From: DASSWB01 sp035705495
Lineage (GTDB): Bacteria > Bacteroidota > Bacteroidia > Flavobacteriales > Flavobacteriaceae
Assembly: GCA_035705495.1 (NCBI GenBank)
Contig: DASSWB010000070.1
Coordinates: forward strand, 1 to 39,031
Reading direction: 5' to 3'
Length of the DNA stretch: 39,031 nt
Shown here: one piece after another, positions 1-7,182 of the stretch
Layout of the letters: every line of letters begins with the position of its first letter
How positions within the stretch are numbered: the stretch's first letter is position 1
Notes under the pieces: generated by a model
Told to the model about the DNA's origin: nothing
The model's database searches: none
Seen by the model: the letters and a program-made list of their open reading frames with translations, nothing else
Translations under genes and position numbers: made by a program

Positions 1-159
1 AGAAAATTTGGTCATCCTGTACTTGAAATGAAAAATATTTATCCTGAAACTATATATGGTCATTTTAAAGCAGGTGATCCAATAGAATATATAGCTTACG
101 TGTATGAGTTAACGGAGAAGGAGGTGCGGGAGGCTATAGAATTCATAGCCGCAGCATGA
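1..159 (+). CDS. DUF433 family antitoxin, C-terminal part (5' end outside the window)
   Basis: The frame is open from base 1 and ends at the TGA at 157-159, giving 52 codons. The visible protein contains IYGHFKAGDPIEYIAYVYEL and ends with a helix rich in E, R and A. This matches the C-terminal half of DUF433 (VapB45-like) antitoxins, where a short dimerising helix-turn-helix type region is followed by a helix of the EEVREALEYAA kind. Its stop overlaps the start of the next gene (ATGA), the usual translational coupling of toxin-antitoxin pairs. By family knowledge it would neutralise the PIN-like toxin and repress the operon. The call rests on motif likeness and on the neighbour; the promoter and N-terminus are not in the window. 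Confidence 0.75.
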   Translation, partial: RKFGHPVLEMKNIYPETIYGHFKAGDPIEYIAYVYELTEKEVREAIEFIAAA

Positions 160-572
160 TTATATATTTGGATGAAAATATGCCCCGTCACTTGGCAGAA
201 GGTTTTCATACGCTTCAATATCCCGAAGGATTTAAAACGGAACATCTTATTGAGATAAAATATATCCCCACCATTTATGGCGCAGGGGCAAAAGATGTAG
301 ACTGGATTCCAGAAGTTGGTAAAGAAGGTGCTTGTGTAATTACTCAGGATATAAACATTAACCGCAGAAAGCATGAATTGGAATTGTATCGTAAAAACAA
401 TATTGGCATGTTCTTTTTACGAGGTCCTAATAAAAAGAAAGGACTAAGCATTTGGCAAATGGTTGAAGCCATGGCAAAAAATTGGACCGAAATTTCTCAG
501 AAATCCTACCAGGATAAAAAGCCCTTTGCATATACTTTTGGATTGAAGGGAAAATTAAAAAAAATACCTTAA
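156..572 (+). CDS. PIN-like toxin (VapC45/DUF5615-like)
   Basis: This 138-residue protein starts at an ATG that overlaps the antitoxin stop. It opens with MIIYLDENMPRHL, the acidic D-E-N cluster typical of the VapC45/DUF5615 PIN-like fold, and has a second acidic strand CVITQDININR near residue 65. PIN-like toxins are Mg-dependent RNases that usually cut tRNA or rRNA when freed from the antitoxin. Length is normal for the VapC45 branch, and the basic tail (GLKGKLKKIP) could touch RNA. The pairing with DUF433 supports a type II toxin-antitoxin module. The RNA target cannot be read from the sequence. Confidence 0.75.
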   Translation: MIIYLDENMPRHLAEGFHTLQYPEGFKTEHLIEIKYIPTIYGAGAKDVDWIPEVGKEGACVITQDININRRKHELELYRKNNIGMFFLRGPNKKKGLSIWQMVEAMAKNWTEISQKSYQDKKPFAYTFGLKGKLKKIP

Positions 573-601
573 CCTTCATTTCAAATCTTTTATTAAAAAA
601 A

Positions 602-625
602 AGCGCTACCATAGTTGATAGCGCT
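602..625. terminator. Convergent hairpin terminator between toxin and rtcB
   Basis: AGCGCTA (602-608) pairs with TAGCGCT (619-625) around a 10-base loop. A-rich sequence lies on the left (T-rich on the minus strand), so it can end rtcB transcription and probably also the toxin operon. Confidence 0.6.
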
Positions 626-629
626 AAAT

Positions 630-2015
630 TTAATTACGTCGTCTTTTCTTTTTCCGCCACGGTGCATTTTTCTGCCAATCCCCGGCCATAATGCATCCGT
701 AGGGAATTACTTCATCAATTACGGTTCCCAAATTGTACTCCACCATTTGATTTCTCACTGTTGCCGCAGGTTTGTAAGCACTTGGCAATTCAGAAATATC
801 AATTTCATTAGAGAAAAATCGAATATCCAATCCTTCTGTTTCTTCAAGAAAAATATCCATGTCGCTTCTCTCAATTAAATTCCGCTTGTGCTGTGAACGA
901 CTCATATTACGTCCCGCACCATGAGGAGCAAATCCTAAATTAGTTTCCGTTGTAGCACCCTCCACAATCAAAACTGGTTCCGACATATTTAAAGGAATTA
1001 ATCTGGGTCCAGTAATGTCGGGCATAAATTTGGTGTCTAGTGGAGTAGCTCCCTTTGCATGGTAAAATACATCACCATCTTTGAAAACAAAATTGTGTTC
1101 GTTCCAAAACCTATTTTCTATTTTGATATTTAGCTTTTCGACTACTCCGTTATGGATCAATTCATGATTTAATTTTGTCCACTTCCTAATGGTTTGAAGC
1201 GCGTTCCAATAGTCTTTACCTTCTTCCGTGTTAAAGGGAATCCATGCATTTTGCTTTAGTGTTTCTGGGGAAAGTAATTTTCTGTAACGTTCCGCGAGAT
1301 GCATTCCTTTTGAATAAAGTCTAGCGCCGGGACCTCGTGATCCATGGTGCGTAATCATCATTGTATTTCCTGTTTTGGCAGATTTCCCGACAAAAAGGAA
1401 ATGATTGCCATCACCTTGTGTGCCCAAATGTTCACGGGCAACAGATATTGATTTTTCGTCAAATAGAAACTCATTGCTTTTAAATTCAGCCAAAAGCCCT
1501 TCTGGTAGCTTAAACTGATGTCCCCTAGGTCTTCCTCCTGGCCCAAAATGAGTACTTTTATGCGCGGCATCCAAAACATCCTTTGGGTCGGCAGATCCAA
1601 AATCGGTCAACATTACCGAACAACAGATATCTGCACTATGCATTCCAGGATGAATGGAATTTTTGGTTGCAACAACTCCTCCAACAGGAATGGTTCCAAT
1701 TGGTCCCGCCGGACAGGCGTCAGGCATTACAGCGCCGCCGATTACCGTGGGGGTTTTCATTACCTCATCCATTGTTGCCCGTACTTTGGAAATGTTTTCC
1801 TCTTCAAGTTCATTTTCCGAACCTATATTTAAACTATAAGATGCAGGGGCTTGTAGAAGTCCTACGGGATCAGGAAGTTTGAATTGTTCTAGGTAATTTT
1901 CCATTTCCTCCGTGGATAATTCGTTATCATTTATGTGATCAATTGCTTCCCGATACCATTTGGCAGGAGGAAAGCCCATATTTTTAAGATCGTGTCCTGT
2001 AATTTTAGTTTTCAT
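630..2015 (-). CDS. rtcB: RtcB family RNA ligase
   Basis: The 461-residue protein has the RtcB signature set: the metal-binding D-x-x-C segment (SADICCSVML near residue 130), GTQGDGNHFLFVG, HHGSRGPGARLYSKG and HGAGRNMSR. The His of the HGAGR motif is the residue that carries GMP in this family. RtcB joins RNA 3'-phosphate or 2',3'-cyclic phosphate ends to 5'-OH ends using GTP and Mn, and repairs or splices tRNA and other cleaved RNA. Length is near the usual 400-480. The C-terminus is a basic WRKKKRRRN tail. The gene is divergent from a WYL regulator, a common pairing for RNA repair loci. Having a likely RNase toxin next door is suggestive, but nothing in the sequence links the two. Confidence 0.93.
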   Translation of the reverse strand: MKTKITGHDLKNMGFPPAKWYREAIDHINDNELSTEEMENYLEQFKLPDPVGLLQAPASYSLNIGSENELEEENISKVRATMDEVMKTPTVIGGAVMPDACPAGPIGTIPVGGVVATKNSIHPGMHSADICCSVMLTDFGSADPKDVLDAAHKSTHFGPGGRPRGHQFKLPEGLLAEFKSNEFLFDEKSISVAREHLGTQGDGNHFLFVGKSAKTGNTMMITHHGSRGPGARLYSKGMHLAERYRKLLSPETLKQNAWIPFNTEEGKDYWNALQTIRKWTKLNHELIHNGVVEKLNIKIENRFWNEHNFVFKDGDVFYHAKGATPLDTKFMPDITGPRLIPLNMSEPVLIVEGATTETNLGFAPHGAGRNMSRSQHKRNLIERSDMDIFLEETEGLDIRFFSNEIDISELPSAYKPAATVRNQMVEYNLGTVIDEVIPYGCIMAGDWQKNAPWRKKKRRRN

Positions 2016-2037
2016 ATTTTTTAAGTTTGGTTAGTAA

Positions 2038-2065
2038 GCTCCGCTGCCTCCTCGTGCAGCGGAGC
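2038..2065 (-). promoter_or_regulatory. Strong hairpin in the rtcB leader
   Basis: GCTCCGCTGC (2038-2047) is perfectly complementary to GCAGCGGAGC (2056-2065), with an 8-base loop. It ends 22 bases upstream of the rtcB start codon and lies downstream of the likely rtcB -7 box, so it would be transcribed. It is much more GC-rich than the sequence around it. On the mRNA the loop reads ACGAGGAG. No U-run follows, so it is not a normal terminator. A role in mRNA stability, translation control or RtcB feedback is inference. Confidence 0.6.
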
Positions 2066-2113
2066 ACTTCTTTTATAGGGCGATATCATTATCCCATTGG
2101 TTAATTAACAGTA

Positions 2114-2161
2114 CAAATATTTCCACCTACTGCGCAATCTTTTTGCGTAGTAATAATTTTG
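2114..2161. promoter_or_regulatory. Divergent rtcB/WYL promoters flanking an inverted repeat
   Basis: On the plus strand TAATTTTG (2154-2161) matches the Bacteroidota -7 box TAnnTTTG and sits 26 bases before the WYL gene start. On the minus strand AATATTTG (complement of 2114-2121) is a one-mismatch -7 box for rtcB. Between them TACTGCGCAA (2128-2137) and TTGCGTAGTA (2143-2152) form a 10-bp inverted repeat with one mismatch and a 5-base gap. The position fits an operator for the divergently encoded WYL protein, though binding is inferred. Confidence 0.5.
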
Positions 2162-2187
2162 TTTTACTTTTCCCGAAAATTTCTCAT

Positions 2188-3207
2188 ATGGCCGTAACGA
2201 AAAATGCCTTAATTCGATATAAAACCATAGACAAGTGCCTTCAGAATCAAAATCGTCAATGGACATTAAAGGATTTAATAGAAGCCTGTAGTGATGCGCT
2301 TTACGAATGGGAAGGTCGAGATGTGAATGTGAGCCAACGGACAATTCAATTAGACATTCAGCTATTGCGTAGTGATAAATTGGGTTACAATGCTCCAATT
2401 GAAGTTTATGACAAAAAATTTTATAGGTACAGCGATTCCAATTATTCCATCACGGATATTCCGCTTACTGAAAACGACATGAATATACTTTTGGAAACCA
2501 TGAACATGCTCAAGCAGTTTCAGGATTTTTCACTTTTTCAGGAATTCAAGGGAATTATCAATAAACTTGAAGACAAAATATACACGGAGAAAAATCAAAA
2601 AGCTGCGATTATTCATCTGGATAAAAACAATGATTTAAAAGGATTGGAGCTTCTTGATGAGTTATACCAGTCAATCTTAAAGGAGATTGTGCTAAAAATT
2701 ATGTATCAGTCTTTCAAAGCGCAATACCCTTCTGAAATTACAGTTCATCCACATTTATTGAAAGAATTCAACAATCGTTGGTTTTTAATTGGAAGGACTA
2801 CAGAAAACGATCGTGTATTAACGTTTGCATTGGATAGAATTTTAGGCGTGGATTTCGATTTTCAAACGGAATATTTGCCCATAGGTTTTGATGCGGATAA
2901 ATATTACGAGAATACAATAGGTGTAACTGTTTTGAATGGGAAACCACAAACGATAATTTTTAAAGTAAATCGTCAAAATGCCCCTTATGTAGTTACCAAA
3001 CCATTTCATGTCACACAAGAAGTGGTGGAAGAGCATTCAGATGGAAGTATTACATTCAGTATCTTGGTTCATCATAATTATGAGCTGGAGCGTTTGTTGC
3101 TCGGTTTCGGAGAAAGTCTGGAAGTTATTGCTCCACGATTGTTAAGAAGAAATATCAAACGGAAATTATTGAAAGCCGTTAGTTTATATGATAGCAATAA
3201 TGAGTAA
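2188..3207 (+). CDS. WYL domain transcriptional regulator
   Basis: From the ATG at 2188 (MAVTKNALIRYKTIDKCLQN) the protein has 339 residues. The first ~90 form a winged helix-turn-helix (QWTLKDLIEACSDAL, VNVSQRTIQLDIQLLR), followed by a linker and a WYL domain with NNRWFLIGRT in place of the W-Y-L core, the conserved DRI, and the C-terminal WCX-like part ending ERLLLGFGESLEVIAP. An earlier in-frame ATG at 2143 overlaps the -7 box, so 2188 is preferred. WYL proteins bind nucleic acid ligands or nucleotides and respond to DNA or RNA damage. Being divergent from rtcB, it is the obvious candidate regulator of RNA repair here. Confidence 0.85.
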   Translation: MAVTKNALIRYKTIDKCLQNQNRQWTLKDLIEACSDALYEWEGRDVNVSQRTIQLDIQLLRSDKLGYNAPIEVYDKKFYRYSDSNYSITDIPLTENDMNILLETMNMLKQFQDFSLFQEFKGIINKLEDKIYTEKNQKAAIIHLDKNNDLKGLELLDELYQSILKEIVLKIMYQSFKAQYPSEITVHPHLLKEFNNRWFLIGRTTENDRVLTFALDRILGVDFDFQTEYLPIGFDADKYYENTIGVTVLNGKPQTIIFKVNRQNAPYVVTKPFHVTQEVVEEHSDGSITFSILVHHNYELERLLLGFGESLEVIAPRLLRRNIKRKLLKAVSLYDSNNE

Positions 3208-3348
3208 TAGTTTATATTTCTGAGGAGATTTCTATCGAAAGTCAATTTGTAAAATTTATTTCAACTAAACTCGGATTCATTCCATCCAATTGGAATTTTT
3301 CCTACAAATCCAAAATTATTTTTATCTTTAGCATTTCAGAAAATCCTT

Positions 3349-4824
3349 ATGGAAAACCAATTATTTGCCGTTATAGATGTGGAAACCACGGGAGGTGGAA
3401 TTAACGGTAATCGGTTAACTGAGATCTGTATTGTGCTTCTCCGAGGTTCTGAAATCATTGACAAATACACAACGCTGGTCAATCCGGAAAAGGAAATTCC
3501 GAGACAAATTACTGCACTTACGGGAATTGATAATTACATGGTCGCCAATGCGCCAAAATTTCATGAAATAGCCAAAAAAGTAGAAGAATTTACACAGAAC
3601 GCGGTTTTTGTGGCGCACAACGTAAATTTTGATTATAACGTACTGCGAAATGAATTTAGGGAGCTCGGCTTCGAATACAACCGAAAAAAGCTTTGTACCG
3701 TCCGACTTTCCCGAAAATTGATTCCTGGATTGTTCTCATACAGTTTGGGAAAATTGTGCGACTCCATTAATATTCCAATTTCGAATCGGCACCGTGCGGA
3801 AGGTGATACGGATGCGACAGTAATTCTTTTTCAACGATTAATGTCGTTGGACGATGATTTTAAACTGTTCCATTCTTTTCTTCATCCACGCTCCAGACAA
3901 GCAACTTTGCCACCACACATAGAAGCAGAACAAATCAACAATCTGCCCGGAAGTCCGGGGATTTATTTGTTCAGGGACAAACATCATAAAGTAATTTATG
4001 CAGGAAAGGCCATCGATATCAAAAAAAGAGTGGTTTCTCATTTTTATGATCGGATGAGCAAAGAATATGAATTGGGACAGGAAACCTTTTCCATCGATTA
4101 CGAAACTACCGGCAATGAACTTGTAGCGCTTCTTTTGGAAGCAGAATACATCAGGAAGTATTATCCCAAATACAACAGCGCCCAAAAGCGACCGGGTCCG
4201 GTTTTTCAGATTATCAGCTACACAAACCAAAGGGGAATTTTACAATTGGCACTTGAAAAAACAAATAAAAAGAGGGATTCCATTGGTACTTTTTACAGTC
4301 GGGCGCTCGCGCAGGAGAAATTGGAATTCCTGTGCAGGGAATACAAACTTTGCCCCAGATATTGCAGTCTGCAAACCAATGTAGGGGAATGTTCGCATTA
4401 TAGTATCACCAGTTGCGAAGGTATATGTGTAGGCAAAGAAGAGGTGGAAGACTACAACAAAAAAGTTTCAAAAAGCATTGCTTCTCTTACGGAGGAATCT
4501 TCAACATTTGTAATTAGAGGAAAGGGAAGAAGTTTTGAGGAAGAATCTTTTGTATTGGTAAAAGAAGGTCAATATCAAGGATTCGGATTTATTGATGTTG
4601 AGGAGCAGATTGTAAATTTAGAGGATTATGAACCTTTTTTAACGCGACAGATCGCGACCTACTACACAAACAAAATTATCAGCAATTATTTGCGAAAACA
4701 AGGAACGCCCAAAATAATATTCTTTAAAAATGAACCGGGAATAATTAGGGAGCGAGCAGAACTAAGAGTGAAAAAGAACGCCGCAATTATGTCTTCTCAC
4801 GGTAAACTGGCATTCGATTTTTAA
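3349..4824 (+). CDS. DEDDh exonuclease fused to a GIY-YIG nuclease (UvrC/Cho-like)
   Basis: Residues 1-165 are a DnaQ-type 3'-5' exonuclease: Exo I FAVIDVETTG, Exo II AHNVNFDYNVL and Exo III HRAEGDTDAT with the catalytic His and Asp. Around residues 196-275 comes a GIY-YIG domain (LPGSPGIYLFRDKHHKVIYA, then GKAIDIKKRVVSHF and the EAEYIRKYYPKYN segment). The C-terminal ~200 residues include a Cys-rich stretch (CPRYCSLQTNVGECSHYSITSCEGICVGK). This fusion is widespread in Bacteroidota and Actinobacteria, often annotated as DNA polymerase III epsilon-like, and probably acts in DNA repair. It is not the replicative proofreader by architecture. Near-consensus TATCTTTA (3323-3330) lies 18 bases upstream. 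Confidence 0.88.
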   Translation: MENQLFAVIDVETTGGGINGNRLTEICIVLLRGSEIIDKYTTLVNPEKEIPRQITALTGIDNYMVANAPKFHEIAKKVEEFTQNAVFVAHNVNFDYNVLRNEFRELGFEYNRKKLCTVRLSRKLIPGLFSYSLGKLCDSINIPISNRHRAEGDTDATVILFQRLMSLDDDFKLFHSFLHPRSRQATLPPHIEAEQINNLPGSPGIYLFRDKHHKVIYAGKAIDIKKRVVSHFYDRMSKEYELGQETFSIDYETTGNELVALLLEAEYIRKYYPKYNSAQKRPGPVFQIISYTNQRGILQLALEKTNKKRDSIGTFYSRALAQEKLEFLCREYKLCPRYCSLQTNVGECSHYSITSCEGICVGKEEVEDYNKKVSKSIASLTEESSTFVIRGKGRSFEEESFVLVKEGQYQGFGFIDVEEQIVNLEDYEPFLTRQIATYYTNKIISNYLRKQGTPKIIFFKNEPGIIRERAELRVKKNAAIMSSHGKLAFDF

Positions 4825-4850
4825 TTTGAATTTTTTTAAATTAAATTTCG

Positions 4851-5046
4851 CTGTAAATCGTATACTGTATACTGTAAGCTATAAGCTATAAGCTATAAGC
4901 TATAAGCTATAAGCTATAAATTAGATACTAGATACTAGAAACCACAAACCGTAAACTGTAAACTGTATACTGTATACTGTATACTGTAAACCGTAAACCA
5001 CAAACCGTAAACTGGATATTGTAAACCGTAAACCACCAACCCTAAA
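4851..5046. repeat. Heptamer tandem array, 28 units in perfect phase
   Basis: The stretch divides into 28 consecutive 7-mers without any insertion or deletion. Family members are CTGTAAA, CTGTATA, CCGTAAA, CCACAAA, CTATAAG (five in a row) and CTAGATA. Changes are mainly substitutions and local runs of the same variant occur, as expected from slippage. It fills most of the gap between two convergent genes (exonuclease and mnmE), so it may have a transcription-ending or purely neutral role. I see no hairpin with a T-run in it. Similar period-7 arrays occur in other Bacteroidota; no function is known to me. Confidence 0.9.
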
Positions 5047-5099
5047 TGTTTTCAATATCCGTGGTCTTGTCTTATTGTTCAGTTTTCTTCTTGAGCAAG

Positions 5100-6545
5100 T
5101 TACTTCCCGATACAAAAATTAGCAAAAATGTTCCCCAATAAATCATCGTTGGTGATTTCCCCTGTGATTTCACCGAAATGATAAAGGGCTTGCCGAATAT
5201 CAATCGCCAGTAAATCCCCGGAGAGATTCGCATTTAATCCGTCTTGGATTTTGTTGATTTCTTCCAAAGCTTTCAACAATGCGTTGTAATGACGGGAATT
5301 GGTGACTATTGTATTGTTGTTTCGCAATTCGCCCGTGTTTACAAATTCCAGGAGTCTCTGTTGCAATTCTTCCACGCCTTCACCATTTTTGGCGGAAATT
5401 AACTGCAATTTCGTTCCGCTGATGTTGCCAAGATTTTGAATTAAATCCCTTTTTACGTTTTCTGGAAGTCGGTCGATTTTATTGGCGACGATGATAATGG
5501 GTTTCTGCGGAAATTGGTTTTTAATTTTTTCAATTTCGAAAATGGTTTGAGATAGGGGATTTTGTGCTTCATTCGTGCTAGATACTGAAACAAGTTCAGG
5601 ATGACGTAAGCGAGAAGTATCGAACAAATAAAGTACAACCTGGGCTTTGGAGATTTTCTCAAATGTCTTTTTGATCCCAATACTTTCAACCACATCTGTT
5701 GTTTCTCTTATTCCTGCGGTATCTATGAATCTGAAACCAATTCCGCCGATACTGATTTCATCTTCAATCGTATCACGTGTGGTTCCCGCGATTTCTGAAA
5801 CTATGGCGCGTTCTTCGTTCAGCAATGCGTTTAAAAGGGTGGATTTGCCAACATTGGGTTCTCCGACAATCGCTACGGGAATGCCTTTTTTCAGTACGTT
5901 TCCAATTGCAAAAGAATCGATCAATTTTTTCAGGACTTTTTCAATTCTGGAAATTAGGCTACGGAATTCATCTCGGTTTGCAAACTCTACATCTTCTTCG
6001 GCAAAATCGAGTTCCAATTCAATTAAGGAAGCAAAATTGAGCAGTTCTTGTCGGAGTTGCTGAATTTCATTTGAGAATCCACCACGCATTTGTTGCATCG
6101 CAAGTTGGTGGGATGCGGCATTTTCGGAAGCAATCAAATCGGCGACTGCTTCGGCTTGGCTGAGGTCCATTTTTCCGTTTAAAAAAGCACGAAGTGTAAA
6201 CTCGCCAGCTTCGGCCGATCTACAACCTTTCCGAATCAATAATTGAATAATTTCCTGCTGAATATAATGACTTCCGTGGCAAGAAATTTCAATTGTATTC
6301 TCTCCTGTATATGATTTTGGATTGTGAAAAATTGAAACCAAAACTTCGTCAATGATTCGTTCTCCGTCCACAATATTTCCCAAATGCAAAGTGTGCGAAG
6401 CTTGATCGACTAAACTTTTGTTTTTTTTACTTTGAAAAAGAGGCGAAACCATTTCAATTGCTTCGGGACCCGAAACGCGTATTACAGCAATGGCGCCTGC
6501 CCCGGAAGCTGTGGCTAATGCAACAATTGTATCGTTTAATTTCAT
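5100..6545 (-). CDS. mnmE: tRNA uridine-5-carboxymethylaminomethyl modification GTPase MnmE
   Basis: The 481-residue protein has the MnmE layout: N-terminal formyl-THF-binding domain (DTIVALATASGAGAIAVIRV), helical domain, and an inserted G domain with G1 GEPNVGKS (228-235), G2 AGTTRDT, G3 DTAG (275-278) and G4 NKID (355-358). It ends with the conserved FCIGK, whose Cys is catalytically important in the family. With MnmG it modifies U34 of tRNAs that read two-codon boxes. Odd point: residues ~313-333 (RLRHPELVSVSST and following) interrupt the stretch between G3 and G4 that is shorter in normal MnmE, and this is encoded by a repetitive palindromic element. The frame is preserved, so the protein is probably functional. 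Confidence 0.96.
   Translation of the reverse strand: MKLNDTIVALATASGAGAIAVIRVSGPEAIEMVSPLFQSKKNKSLVDQASHTLHLGNIVDGERIIDEVLVSIFHNPKSYTGENTIEISCHGSHYIQQEIIQLLIRKGCRSAEAGEFTLRAFLNGKMDLSQAEAVADLIASENAASHQLAMQQMRGGFSNEIQQLRQELLNFASLIELELDFAEEDVEFANRDEFRSLISRIEKVLKKLIDSFAIGNVLKKGIPVAIVGEPNVGKSTLLNALLNEERAIVSEIAGTTRDTIEDEISIGGIGFRFIDTAGIRETTDVVESIGIKKTFEKISKAQVVLYLFDTSRLRHPELVSVSSTNEAQNPLSQTIFEIEKIKNQFPQKPIIIVANKIDRLPENVKRDLIQNLGNISGTKLQLISAKNGEGVEELQQRLLEFVNTGELRNNNTIVTNSRHYNALLKALEEINKIQDGLNANLSGDLLAIDIRQALYHFGEITGEITNDDLLGNIFANFCIGK
5575..5606 (-). repeat. Palindromic repeat element inserted in frame inside mnmE
   Basis: The minus strand reads GTCATCCTGAACTTG followed by TTTCAGTATCTAGCAC, a variant of the widespread element that encodes RHPELVS-type peptides in one frame and VILNLFQ-type peptides on another. 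Both peptides appear here (RHPELVSVSS in MnmE, VILNLFQYLA in a shifted frame of the same strand). Its core CTGAA-ACAAG-TTCAG is a small palindrome. Only one copy is seen in this window; the claim that it is repeated genome-wide comes from knowledge of similar elements. Confidence 0.65.
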
Positions 6546-6751
6546 TTGGCAAAGATAATGAAAGCCTTTCTTTAATTTTCTTGAAAGTCAATTAGAGGAA
6601 AAACCGTATTATTGAATTTTTAAGATCATAAAAACACAATTGTAACAAATTTTTTGAGAAACCGACTCACGAACTAAATTCATTAATCAATTAATCAAAA
6701 AAATTCCTTTATTTTTTTAACTGAAAAGAAAATGATAGAGGTACAAAAATT

Positions 6752-7090
6752 ATGAGAGAAGACAATCAAATGCTCACAATTATGCACGTCAGCCAGCTGT
6801 TGGGTTTGGTGACAGGTTTTGGAGGATTCATAGTGCCTCTTATTTTATGGCTTACGCAAAAAGACCACGTGGTTGGTGCGGATGCGCACGGAAAACTGAT
6901 TCTAAACTTTCAGATAAGTTTGTTCATTTACGGACTTGTTTGCGTTCCGCTGATTTTCATTTTCGGCCTCGGATTTATAGGTTTGTTGATTCTTTGGATC
7001 ATAAGTCTCATTTTCCCTATTATCAACGCGATTAAAGTCAGTAATAGGGAAATCCCCACTTATCCTTTTACAATAGAGATTATAAAGTAA
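6752..7090 (+). CDS. DUF4870 domain membrane protein
   Basis: The 112-residue protein has the DUF4870 pattern: a first hydrophobic segment around residues 10-32 (VSQLLGLVTGFGGFIVPLIL), the hydrophilic WLTQKDHVVGADAHGKLILN loop, then a long hydrophobic stretch with two segments (residues ~48-95). Family members are small Tic20-like inner membrane proteins of unknown function. The start has no strong ribosome binding site, which is normal for Bacteroidota. It is alone between the divergent mnmE and the convergent dnaN. Confidence 0.85.
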   Translation: MREDNQMLTIMHVSQLLGLVTGFGGFIVPLILWLTQKDHVVGADAHGKLILNFQISLFIYGLVCVPLIFIFGLGFIGLLILWIISLIFPIINAIKVSNREIPTYPFTIEIIK

Positions 7091-7099
7091 AAAAAGAAA

Positions 7100-7182
7100 C
7101 CCTTCCCAAAGGGAAGGGAGCTCATAATCCATAAGTTTTTTAGATTCTCCCCCTTCGGGGGAGCTAGAGGGGGCCTTCTTTT
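7100..7182. terminator. Double GC-rich hairpin between DUF4870 and dnaN (bidirectional terminator, repeat-like)
   Basis: Hairpin 1: CCCTTCCC (7100-7107), loop AAA, GGGAAGGG (7111-7118). Hairpin 2: CTCCCCC (7147-7153), loop TTC, GGGGGAG (7157-7163), followed by CTAGAGGGGGCC and a T-run that abuts the dnaN stop. The gap is convergent, so a two-way terminator fits. Both hairpins resemble dispersed GC-rich elements common in Flavobacteriia intergenic gaps; that part is from memory. Confidence 0.6.

Noticed and set aside
2143..2187. Earlier ATG for the WYL regulator
   Set aside because: It lies upstream of and overlaps the exact TAnnTTTG box at 2154-2161, so the transcript should start after it.
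4921..5115. Minus-strand reading frame over the heptamer array
   Set aside because: It is a translation of the period-7 repeat (V-Y-G-L/Y-S-I type peptides) with no start context.
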